Positions 6,538 through 13,923 of a stretch of DNA of 17,711 nucleotides are shown here, one piece after another (position 1 is the first letter of the stretch; every line of letters begins with the position of its first letter). This DNA comes from Verrucomicrobiota bacterium (lineage in GTDB: Bacteria > Verrucomicrobiota > Verrucomicrobiia > Opitutales > Opitutaceae), in NCBI GenBank assembly GCA_023446865.1, contig JAEXPL010000132.1, positions 1 through 17,711 on the forward strand, read 5' to 3'. The position numbers and the translations under genes are program-made. The notes under the pieces are model-generated. The model worked only from the letters and a program-made list of their open reading frames with translations. It had not been told where the DNA came from and did no database searches.

Positions 6538-8220
6538 TCACGGCATGGTCCGGGCGTACGGTCCCACGACAGCGCCCGTGAAATGACCACCGCCGCCGGC
6601 GGCGTTGGTGGTGATGGGGGTGAGATCGGCACGAGCCGCCACGACCTGCCACGCGCCACCGTCCGCCCGAAAGGCGAATTCGCCCGCCAGTTCGTCGCCC
6701 ACGATGCGCAGTTCGATCCGTTCGGCGGACGCGGCGACCATCTGGGTCACGCGGGCCGGCTTTCCGCCGTTGGCGAGTTCCAGGTAGACCACGAGTCCAT
6801 CGGCGCTGCGCTCCAACCCGAGGCAATAGAAGTGCGTCTCGCTCTGGAACAGCGCCAGCCCGGCGGAGATTCCGGACGCGGCCGGCGGCGCGAGCGCCGT
6901 CGTCGCCTCGAACTTTGCGTGCTGGAGCCGGCGCCCGAGGAACGACGGATTGCCTTTGCCGTCGAGGGTGTCGGCCCGCGGCGTAAGGCTGAGCTGGCCC
7001 TTCGGCGCGGTGAAGCTCCACCATTTCTCCTTGGGCGTGCGCGCCATCAGCCACAGCGGCGCCGGTCGCTCGGCACCGGAATCGAACTCGTCGCGCCAGG
7101 TGAAATTGCCCGAGAGCGGGACCGGCGCGGGACTGGCCACGGCAACCTTCGGTGCAGCCAAGGTGTACGGCACGCGTTCACCCGGCGGCAGGATCAGCGG
7201 CCAGCCGTCGGCGGTCCATTTCATCGGCAGCAGGAAGGTTTCACGGCCGGTGGCCTGGAAGCCGTGTTGGAACGGCCGGCACGCGAGGAAGACCGCCCAC
7301 CAGTTGCCGTCGGGTCCTTCAATCAGATTGGCGTGGCCGGTGGCCGTCACGGCCTGCGGGGCGTTTCCGTCGAGATCACGCTGGGTGAGGATCGGGTTCT
7401 TTTCCCACGGCACGAACGGCCCCGTGGGCGCCTTGCTGCGCAGGATGACCTGCGAGTGGTTGATGCTCGTGCCGCCCTCGGCGCAACACAGGTAGTACCA
7501 GCCGTCCTTCTTGAAGAGGTGCGGGCCTTCGATCCAGACGGGCTGCTTGCTCAGGTCCACGCCGCCGTTGACGATGATCGAGCGCGGCCCGATGAGCTGC
7601 TTCTTCGCCACGTCGAACTCCTGGATCCAGATCGCACGGTGCCCCTGGTACAGCGGCTTGTTGTCGGGCGGGTTGCCGTTGTTGACCATCCAGGCGCGGC
7701 CGTTGTCGTCGAAGAACAGTGACGGATCGATGCCGTCGAACGGCAGCCAGATCGGATCCGACCACGGCCCGGCGGGATTGGTGGCGGTGACGAGGAAGTT
7801 CCCGCCGCCGTCGACCAAGGTGCAGACGACGTAGAACACGCCGTTGTTGTACTTGATCGTCGGGGCGAAGAGGCCGCGCGTAATTCCGAGCCCGGTGAAA
7901 TCCATCTGCGACGGCCGGTCGATCACGTTGGCGATCTGGGTCCAATGCACGAGGTCGCGGCTGTGGAAGACCGGGATGCCCGGGAAGTACGAGAACGTGG
8001 AATTGATGAGGTAGAAATCGTCGCCCACGCGGCAGATCGCCGGGTCGGGGTAGAAGCCCGTGAGGATTGGGTTGCGGAAATGGTCCGCCGGGAGCGGCGC
8101 GGCGAAGACATCATCGCGCCCCGTGTATTCGAACCAGTCGAAGGACACAGGGGAGGACGGGGCGGCGACGCCGGACACGGCGGCGACCGCGAATAGTGCG
8201 GAGGCGAGGAGACGTTTCAT
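6538..8220 (-). CDS. GH43 beta-xylosidase / alpha-L-arabinofuranosidase, secreted
   Basis: The 560-residue product starts with a signal peptide (MKRLLASALFAVAAVSGVAA). A five-bladed propeller domain of glycoside hydrolase family 43 follows at ~48-340. The three family residues are visible: catalytic base Asp59 in GFYPDPAICRVGDDFY, pKa-tuning Asp165 in GIDPSLFFDDNG, and catalytic acid Glu231 in WIEGPHLFKKDGWYY. Residues ~375-560 form a beta-sandwich of the GH43 C-terminal type. The overall pattern fits GH43 subfamily 11/12-like enzymes, which remove xylose or arabinose from the non-reducing ends and branches of xylo-oligosaccharides; which sugar is preferred cannot be decided. It is the last gene of the minus-strand xylan locus. 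The start has a CCCTTCTCCTCT leader in place of a Shine-Dalgarno sequence. The strongest alternative is an arabinan-debranching enzyme, less likely in this company. Confidence 0.9.
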   Translation of the reverse strand: MKRLLASALFAVAAVSGVAAPSSPVSFDWFEYTGRDDVFAAPLPADHFRNPILTGFYPDPAICRVGDDFYLINSTFSYFPGIPVFHSRDLVHWTQIANVIDRPSQMDFTGLGITRGLFAPTIKYNNGVFYVVCTLVDGGGNFLVTATNPAGPWSDPIWLPFDGIDPSLFFDDNGRAWMVNNGNPPDNKPLYQGHRAIWIQEFDVAKKQLIGPRSIIVNGGVDLSKQPVWIEGPHLFKKDGWYYLCCAEGGTSINHSQVILRSKAPTGPFVPWEKNPILTQRDLDGNAPQAVTATGHANLIEGPDGNWWAVFLACRPFQHGFQATGRETFLLPMKWTADGWPLILPPGERVPYTLAAPKVAVASPAPVPLSGNFTWRDEFDSGAERPAPLWLMARTPKEKWWSFTAPKGQLSLTPRADTLDGKGNPSFLGRRLQHAKFEATTALAPPAASGISAGLALFQSETHFYCLGLERSADGLVVYLELANGGKPARVTQMVAASAERIELRIVGDELAGEFAFRADGGAWQVVAARADLTPITTNAAGGGGHFTGAVVGPYARTMP

Positions 8221-8275
8221 AGAGGAGAAGGGTTAGGTAAGTTGGGTCAGATGGCAGGGCGATTCCTCCGGGTAA

Positions 8276-8308
8276 GCCGCGGCTCGGCGGGGACGCCTCG
8301 CCCTACCC
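8276..8308. repeat. GGTAGGG-type dispersed intergenic repeat
   Basis: On the minus strand this reads GGGTAGGGCGAGGCGTCCCC and continues CGCCGAGCCGCGGC. It shares the GGTAGGG lead and the CCGAGCCG tail with the hairpin at 314-341, which reads AGGTAGGGACGGCTCTCC and continues GAGCCGTCC. It lies in the 96-base gap between the esterase and GH43 genes. I recall this sequence type as common between genes in Opitutaceae; its function is unknown. Confidence 0.5.
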
Positions 8309-8316
8309 GTCGAAGG

Positions 8317-10263
8317 TCACCAATCGTCGCTGCGGAAGGGCTCGGCGGGCAGGCCGGCGCCGTTGAAGAGCGTGGCCTGCGGGTTCGCCTGCCAGGCGTA
8401 GCGCACCGCCACCGGCGCGACGACCTCGGACGAGGACACCACAACGGTGTCGCCCACGATGCGCGCATCCGCCCAATGCCAGACCTTGTCCGCGCCGGCC
8501 ACGGCGAACTCGCCGAGCTTGTCGCCCTTCACAACGAGACCACCCTCGGTGCCCGTGAAATGGATGCGCAGCGCGCTCGGAAGTTGCTCCAGCTTGGCGA
8601 AGGTCGGGCCGGCGGCGGCGACGGCACGGCCGTGGACGTTCTTGAGCGCAAGCAGGGCCAGCCGCTCGCCCACGGGAATCTTCTCAGTCGGGTGGATGTT
8701 GTCCGCCTCGCCGGTGTCGACCGTGACGATCGTGGCGGCCCCGGGGACGCTGCGGCCGAGCTCGAGCTGAATCTCGCGGATCTGGGTCCAACCGTCGGCG
8801 TTGGCCGGCGGCTCGGCCAGCCGCGGCGTGAACGCCGGGAGGCTGACGATGTAGAAGGGGAAGTCGCCCTGCCCGAAGGCGGCGCGCCAGTCGGCGATCA
8901 TCGCCGGCAGGAGCGTGCGGTACTGCTGCGCCTTGAACTGGTTGGCCTCGCCCTGATACCAGAGAGCGCCGGTGAGCGCGAGCGGCGCGAAGGGATGGAT
9001 CATGCCCTGGTAGAGGACCGACGGCATCGTCGGGTAGTTCTCGTAGGCGAGCGGCATCGGGTGCGGGGCGCGAGCATCGACGCTGACCGTGCCCTTCCAA
9101 GCACCTTCGAGCGCGACCGTCGAACCGTCGCCCAACGCGATCTTCAGATCGGCGGCGGGGTTGACGAAACCGCCATCGGGCTTCGTCTTGAACACGCGGA
9201 GGGCGATTCGGTTCTTGCCCGGGCGAAGCACACCGGGGCCGATGTGGTACGCCCGGGGATTTTCGACCCAAGAGCTCGCACCAGTCCAGCGGCCGTTGAT
9301 GAACACCGTGTCCATCTTCTCGACGACGCCGAGGAGGATCTTCGCCACTCCGGCAGGGAGCGGATCGGGCAGCTCGATCTCGCGGCGCAGCCACACGACC
9401 GCGGGAGACTCCGGCACGCCGAGATCGGCGAAGGCGGATTTGAGCGTGGTCGGTTTCCAGGCGGAGTCGTCGAGCGTCTCCCGGCCCCACTCCTCCTTCT
9501 GGCCACGGTCGAACTCGTCGTACCAGTGGCTGACGAAGTTGCCATACTCCGGCTCGCCGCGCGCCTTGAAGCGTGCGATCTCGGCCAGCGCCGGCCCGAA
9601 CTCGGGCAGACGCTGCAACGTCGCGGGAGCCATCCAGCACTCGGCCGGGGTGCCGCCGACGGCGCTCTGGATCAGACCGATGGGGACGCCGGTCTCGGCG
9701 TTGACCTTGCGGGCAAAATAGTAGGCGACCGCGGAACCGCCGCCCCACATCGGGAAGATCTCGGGCGCGCACACCTTCCACTCGCCCGCCGGAACGGCCA
9801 CGGGACCGTAGGCGGACTTCGCGGGCACGCGGAAGAAGCGGATACCGGGATGGTTCGCCGCGGCGACCTCCGCCTCGCCGTCGCGCGCGCCGCGCAGGCT
9901 GAACTCCATGTTCGACTGGCCGCCACAGAGCCAGACGTCGCCCACGAGAACATCGGCCAGCTCGGCGCGCTGCGCCCCCCCCTCGAGCTTCAGCACATAG
10001 GGCCCGCCAGCGGGCGGAGGGGTAAACTCAACCTGCCAACGGCCGTCAGCCGCGGCGATCGCCTTGCCCGTCTGGCCCGCGATCTCGACGCGCACTTCAG
10101 CGCCGGGCGCGGTCCAACCCCAGACGCGGTTCGGCTTGTCGCGCTGGAGCACCATGTGCTCCGCGAAGACCGGGCTGACGAACGGCAGGGTCGCGGTGTC
10201 AGCCGCGACCAGTCGTGCGCCGAGGGCGACAACAAGAAGGACGGTGGAGAGGATGCGTTTCAT
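8317..10263 (-). CDS. Sialate-O-acetylesterase-family (SASA) carbohydrate esterase, probable acetyl-xylan esterase
   Basis: The 648-residue product has a signal peptide (to about residue 21) and an N-terminal beta domain (~25-105). The SGNH/SASA esterase core follows, with nucleophile Ser117 in LCGGQSNMEF, the TGALWYQGEAN block at ~431-441 and the Asp-x-x-His pair Asp521/His524 in ADNIHPTEK. The core is split by an inserted beta-sandwich (~250-375, WYDEFDRGQKEEWGRETLDD to LRPGKNRIALRV) resembling the galactose-binding-like domains of GH2 enzymes. Family members are named for removing acetyl groups from sialic acid. Here the neighbours are all xylan enzymes, so deacetylation of xylo-oligosaccharides is the likelier job (inference). 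It lies between GH67 (68-base gap) and GH43 (96-base gap) on the same strand. Its leader before ATG is AGACTCTCCCC, without a Shine-Dalgarno sequence. Confidence 0.88.
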   Translation of the reverse strand: MKRILSTVLLVVALGARLVAADTATLPFVSPVFAEHMVLQRDKPNRVWGWTAPGAEVRVEIAGQTGKAIAAADGRWQVEFTPPPAGGPYVLKLEGGAQRAELADVLVGDVWLCGGQSNMEFSLRGARDGEAEVAAANHPGIRFFRVPAKSAYGPVAVPAGEWKVCAPEIFPMWGGGSAVAYYFARKVNAETGVPIGLIQSAVGGTPAECWMAPATLQRLPEFGPALAEIARFKARGEPEYGNFVSHWYDEFDRGQKEEWGRETLDDSAWKPTTLKSAFADLGVPESPAVVWLRREIELPDPLPAGVAKILLGVVEKMDTVFINGRWTGASSWVENPRAYHIGPGVLRPGKNRIALRVFKTKPDGGFVNPAADLKIALGDGSTVALEGAWKGTVSVDARAPHPMPLAYENYPTMPSVLYQGMIHPFAPLALTGALWYQGEANQFKAQQYRTLLPAMIADWRAAFGQGDFPFYIVSLPAFTPRLAEPPANADGWTQIREIQLELGRSVPGAATIVTVDTGEADNIHPTEKIPVGERLALLALKNVHGRAVAAAGPTFAKLEQLPSALRIHFTGTEGGLVVKGDKLGEFAVAGADKVWHWADARIVGDTVVVSSSEVVAPVAVRYAWQANPQATLFNGAGLPAEPFRSDDW

Positions 10264-10285
10264 GGGGAGAGTCTCTACTTCGACA

Positions 10286-10297
10286 GAAACCAGTTTC
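10286..10297. promoter_or_regulatory. GAAAC-CA-GTTTC palindrome before the esterase gene
   Basis: This perfect 5-bp inverted repeat with a 2-bp centre lies 22 bases upstream of the esterase start codon. Its spacing and A/C-rich arms are similar to LacI-family operators, but the centre is CA instead of CG and the arms differ from the site at 5465-5476. It could be a chance palindrome. Confidence 0.25.
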
Positions 10298-10331
10298 GCG
10301 CGCGATGGAGTGATTCAGGGGGGCAGCCCGT

Positions 10332-12458
10332 TCACCGCATCGCCGGGTCGCCCGGTACGTAACGGAGCCTGAAGGTGCGGTAGTATTCGAGCGCGTGCGC
10401 GGGCAGCTCCACACCGTCGGGCAACGGGAGTCGCGAGAAGGTCCGGAAATATTGCAGGCAGCCGTCGCGCCAGAAGACCGCGTCCTTCTCCTGCCGCCGG
10501 AGCAACTGCTCCACGTGGGTGTGGCGCTCGTGGTCGATGCGTCCGGCGATCGCCGCCCAATCGCGACGCCAGTCGCGCACGTTGTCGACACCGGCCTGGT
10601 AGTGCAGGCACAGCTCGTTCCAGAGCGAGCGTCCCGAGGCGAGCGGCCGCTCCCACGGGACGTGGTGGAACCAGAGGAGGTATTTCTCGGGACAAAGTTT
10701 CGGATCGCCGAATACCTGCGCCACTTCGGGGCGGTACTGGGCGATGGCGTTGGAGCCGGTCGCGGTGCGATCGAAGCCCACGCCCTGCGCATCGGCCCGA
10801 TGGTAGTAGACGGAGGTCCAGTCGGCGCGGCCCGCTTCGGCGACCCAAGGGCCCGGGCCGTAGTGGTGCCCCTCGGCCATGATGTGGTGGAGGCCAAGCG
10901 GCATCGAGTAGTTCACCACCGTCTCATGCGAGGCGAGCAGCATCGCGGAGACGGTGCGCACGACCGCGGTGTCGTTGGAGAACGTCATCCGCGTCCACTC
11001 GTCGGCGATCGCGGCGGAGGAGAGCGTGTGATCCCACGCGAGGCGACCGAACGCGTACCAGTTGGCGGCGGCGAGCGGGTGCCCGGTCCAGTTGCGCACG
11101 TCGCCGGTGTTGGCGACGCCGGCGATGAGCGAATCCCCATGGTGGTCGATGGATCCGTCGACGACACGCGCGACGGTCGAGCCGGCGCCGGCACAGAAGG
11201 TGTCGGCATCCAACGTTTCCTTCCACATGGGTGCGAGGAACGCGAGCTGCGTGGCGCCACCGAGGTATTCCTGCGCGATCTGCAGCTCGGGCGCGAGCGG
11301 CGTGCGCGGCATGGCGCCGAAGAGCGGGTGGAACGGCTCGCGCGGCATGAAGTCGATCGCGCCGTTCTTCACCTGCACGAAGACGTTGGCGCGGAACTTT
11401 CCGTCGAGCGGCGTAAACTCGTTGTAGGCCTGCTTCGCGCGGTCGTCGGGCGCCTCGTGGCTGTAGACAAAGGCGCGCCAGATCACCACACCGCCGTGCG
11501 GCGCGAGGGCGTCGGCGAGCAGGTTGGCGCCGTCGGCGTGGGTGCGGCCGTAGTCCTGCGGCCCGGGCTGGCCCTCGGAATTGGCCTTCACGAGGAAGCC
11601 ACCGAAGTCGGGCACGTGCTGGTAGATTTCGTCGGCTTTGGATTTCCACCACGCCTGCACGGCCGGATCGAGCGGATCGGCGGTGGGCAGGCCGCCTATC
11701 TCCTTTGGCGCGCTGAAGCGGGCGGTAAGGTAAACGCGGACACCGTACGGGCGGAACACTCCGGCGAGCGCGGCAACCTTCTCGAGGTAGGGCGCGGTGA
11801 GCACGGTGGCGTTGGCGTTGACGTTGGTGAGGACGGCGCCGTTGAGGCCGATCGAGGCGCAGGCGCGGGCATAGTCGGCATAGCGCGGATCGACCACCTC
11901 GGGCAGCTCGAACCAGTTCCAGAGCGAGAAGCCAGCCTGCCCGCGCTCGACGAAGCGCGTGAGATTGTCCCAGTGGTTGAGCAGGCGGCGCTTGATCCGC
12001 GGCGCGCCGGCGAGACCGTCGAGCTCCGCCACGGGCCGGGCGGTCTGGATCTGCCGCAGCAGCGCAAAGGCCCCGTAAAGCGCGCCCAGGTCGCGGTTGG
12101 CGGCAATGATCACCCGCGTCCTGCTGCTTCCGGTCTCGGTTCGGATCTCGTAGGCCTCGTCGCGCTTGTCGGCGAGCGGAGCCGCGGCCTTCTCCACTAC
12201 CACCGCGATCTCCCGGCCGAGCATTCCGTGCAGCCCCGCGACCAGCTCGGCGCGCGTGGCGGCGATCGTCGGCGACTCATCGCCTGTCGGCGTAGCGAGC
12301 ACCACGAACCCGAGAGCCTGTGAATACGACCCGCGCAACGCCGTGTCGGCGACGGGCTCATAGCGCAGCCAGAGGCGATAGCCGTCCTCGGCGCTGGCCG
12401 AGGAAGCCGCGAGGGCGAGAACGAGCGAGCAAGTGCGGAGCAGCAGGCGGAGCTTCAT
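10332..12458 (-). CDS. aguA: GH67 alpha-glucuronidase, secreted
   Basis: The 708-residue product has the usual family length and a signal peptide (MKLRLLLRTCSLVLALAASSASA). It removes 4-O-methyl-glucuronic or glucuronic acid from the non-reducing-end xylose of glucuronoxylan oligomers. Family landmarks are complete. The general acid is Glu295 in GFLVKANSEGQPGPQ; the two carboxylates acting as base are Asp369 in KNGAIDFMPREPFHPLFG and Glu397 in ELQIAQEYLG. Their spacings (74 and 28 residues) are within a residue of those of characterised GH67 enzymes as I recall them. A GH67 N-terminal beta domain (~25-145) precedes the TIM barrel and a helical C-terminal domain (~480-708). The stop is 68 bases from the esterase start. 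Only 18 bases separate its start from the GH8 gene upstream, so the two are almost surely co-transcribed. The leader is the C-rich CACCCCTCCCGCC. Confidence 0.95.
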   Translation of the reverse strand: MKLRLLLRTCSLVLALAASSASAEDGYRLWLRYEPVADTALRGSYSQALGFVVLATPTGDESPTIAATRAELVAGLHGMLGREIAVVVEKAAAPLADKRDEAYEIRTETGSSRTRVIIAANRDLGALYGAFALLRQIQTARPVAELDGLAGAPRIKRRLLNHWDNLTRFVERGQAGFSLWNWFELPEVVDPRYADYARACASIGLNGAVLTNVNANATVLTAPYLEKVAALAGVFRPYGVRVYLTARFSAPKEIGGLPTADPLDPAVQAWWKSKADEIYQHVPDFGGFLVKANSEGQPGPQDYGRTHADGANLLADALAPHGGVVIWRAFVYSHEAPDDRAKQAYNEFTPLDGKFRANVFVQVKNGAIDFMPREPFHPLFGAMPRTPLAPELQIAQEYLGGATQLAFLAPMWKETLDADTFCAGAGSTVARVVDGSIDHHGDSLIAGVANTGDVRNWTGHPLAAANWYAFGRLAWDHTLSSAAIADEWTRMTFSNDTAVVRTVSAMLLASHETVVNYSMPLGLHHIMAEGHHYGPGPWVAEAGRADWTSVYYHRADAQGVGFDRTATGSNAIAQYRPEVAQVFGDPKLCPEKYLLWFHHVPWERPLASGRSLWNELCLHYQAGVDNVRDWRRDWAAIAGRIDHERHTHVEQLLRRQEKDAVFWRDGCLQYFRTFSRLPLPDGVELPAHALEYYRTFRLRYVPGDPAMR

Positions 12459-12476
12459 GGCGGGAGGGGTGGCGGG

Positions 12477-13703
12477 TTAGGGAGTGCGCGGGCCGTAGAT
12501 CTGGTAGCGGCCGCCAGTTTGCAGGAGCGCGAGGAAGTAAAGCAGACCGTCGTAGTACCGCTCCTTGCCCGTCGGGACAGGCATCGACCAGAGCTGTTCC
12601 ACGAAGTGGCGGGCCTCGGGGCCGTCCGCCGCGAGCGCGCCAACGGCGGCCATGGCGGGCAGGCCGGGCGAGTACTTCGTGGAGAGCGGCTTGCCCTCGA
12701 GGGTGTAGTTGTCGGGCAGGTTCGGCCCCTGTGCGGCGAGGAAACGCAGCACGCGGTTGCTCTGCTCGATCGCCCACGGATCGCGTCCGAACCACGACCA
12801 GTCGAGCGCCACGTTGCCGATGGTGCGGTAGGCGTCGTAGCGGAAGTCTCCGTGGCCGCCGAAGGTCACCGGGGTGCCGTCGAAGTTCGAATAGTCCGGC
12901 ATCAGGCCCGTGACAGGATGCGCGGCGGCGCGAACGAGTCTCCGACTCTCCACCGCCACCTCGGCAAGGAAGGCGCGATCCGCCGGATCGGCCGCCCAGC
13001 GGGCCCAGAGCTCGTAGAACGCCGGCAGGTGGTAGGACGGATCGGTGAACTTGCTGCCGCGGCTGATCGGAACGAACACGATCTGCTTGTGCTCGCGGTC
13101 GAACATCGGCGTGACGGGGCCGGCGCCGCCCTCGTTGTTGTGCAGCATGTGGCGGAGGAGCGCCTGCGCCTCGGCCTCGTAGTTGGAGATTCCCTCGCCG
13201 TTGCCCCAGCGGTGCGCCGCGAAGAAGAGCGCCATCACGAACCACTCCTCGCCATCGGGCGCCGGACCTTCGTGGATGCGCGTACCGTCGAAGCGGCAGT
13301 GCCAGGCATAGTAGCCGGCAAACATGCCGCCGGGCTGGAACATGTACCGCTTCGTCCACCGCCAGATGCGGTCGAACTCCGCCTGCCGGTTCATCTGCAC
13401 GGCGAGCATCAGGCCGTAGGACTGGCCCTCGGTGCGCACGTCGTTGTTCGCGATGTCGGGCACATAGGTCATCTCGTCGGCGGTCGTGTAGAACAACCGC
13501 TCGGTCGCCGGGTCGCCGACGGCATACTGCCGCCAGACGGCCTCGAGCTTGGCGTCGAGCTCGGCCTCGGTCTTGCCAAGGTGCTCGGCGAAGAGATTGC
13601 GATAGCGACCCGTTTCGAAAGCGGGGGCAGAGGCGGGAGCTGCGGACAGAAGGCCACTCAGGGCGAAGGCACAGCCCGCGAGGGCGAGTTTGAGGGGATG
13701 CAT
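12477..13703 (-). CDS. GH8 reducing-end xylose-releasing exo-oligoxylanase-like enzyme, secreted
   Basis: The 408-residue product has a signal peptide (MHPLKLALAGCAFALSGLLSAAPASA) and a GH8 (alpha/alpha)6 barrel. The general acid is Glu92 in NNDVRTEGQSYGLMLAVQ and the base is Asp290 in GDFRYDAYRTIGNVALDW, a spacing close to that of the Rex enzyme from Bacillus halodurans (Glu70/Asp263, from memory). Rex enzymes release xylose from the reducing end of xylo-oligosaccharides; GH8 also contains endoxylanases, cellulases and chitosanases, so specificity is inferred from motif wording and neighbours. The frame is open 47 codons further upstream, but that stretch is repeat DNA and the signal peptide fixes the start at 13703. 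A LAGC string near the N-terminus is too early and followed by more hydrophobic residues, so this form is probably not a lipoprotein. A paralogue lies immediately upstream. Confidence 0.88.
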   Translation of the reverse strand: MHPLKLALAGCAFALSGLLSAAPASAPAFETGRYRNLFAEHLGKTEAELDAKLEAVWRQYAVGDPATERLFYTTADEMTYVPDIANNDVRTEGQSYGLMLAVQMNRQAEFDRIWRWTKRYMFQPGGMFAGYYAWHCRFDGTRIHEGPAPDGEEWFVMALFFAAHRWGNGEGISNYEAEAQALLRHMLHNNEGGAGPVTPMFDREHKQIVFVPISRGSKFTDPSYHLPAFYELWARWAADPADRAFLAEVAVESRRLVRAAAHPVTGLMPDYSNFDGTPVTFGGHGDFRYDAYRTIGNVALDWSWFGRDPWAIEQSNRVLRFLAAQGPNLPDNYTLEGKPLSTKYSPGLPAMAAVGALAADGPEARHFVEQLWSMPVPTGKERYYDGLLYFLALLQTGGRYQIYGPRTP

Positions 13704-13783
13704 GGGGAATATGATCGGCAGATACAGAGGGTCCCGAGCCGACGGACCGACAGAAGGCAACGAAGTGAACGGAGGGCCTAGAG

Positions 13784-13840
13784 GGCGGGCGTTACGCCCG
13801 TCGCGTGGACTTGGATCGGATGGCGGGCAGAGGGCCCGCC
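13784..13840. repeat. Two adjacent G/C hairpin repeats between the GH8 genes
   Basis: The hairpin at 13784-13802 has arms CGGGCG/CGCCCG around TTA, extended by a G-T and a G-C pair. The hairpin at 13822-13840 has arms GGCGGGC/GCCCGCC around AGAGG. Read on the minus strand, the second is led by GGGTGGGG, like the GGTAGGG lead of the repeats at 314-341 and 8276-8308. They occupy the 220-base gap between the paralogous GH8 genes, the widest gap inside the xylan locus. They may end or attenuate the upstream transcript. No other gene is seen in 13704-13923. Confidence 0.55.
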
Positions 13841-13923
13841 CCACCCTGCGGGATCGGAGCGGACTCGGTCGATGCGGCGTCCCGCTTCGTTTCTTTCGTT
13901 AGCTTCTGTGGGCCGAACAAGAC

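Noticed and set aside
6583..7722. 379-codon plus-strand frame opposite GH43
   Set aside because: Shadow of the GH43 gene; no domain or start signal.
8242..10362. 706-codon open frame on the plus strand
   Set aside because: It is exactly antisense to the esterase gene. Its translation is arginine/histidine/glycine-rich without domains, an effect of strong third-position G/C bias; the minus strand has clear catalytic motifs and a signal peptide.
10395..12323. 642-codon open frame on the plus strand
   Set aside because: Antisense shadow of the GH67 gene, whose catalytic residues and signal peptide are complete.
12477..13703. Lipoprotein reading of the first GH8 through LAGC at residues 8-11
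   Set aside because: The cysteine is too close to the N-terminus and is followed by more of the hydrophobic core ending in ASAPA, which fits ordinary signal peptidase cleavage.
13704..13844. Upstream extension of the first GH8 protein by 47 residues
   Set aside because: It would bury the signal peptide and it passes through the intergenic hairpin repeats.
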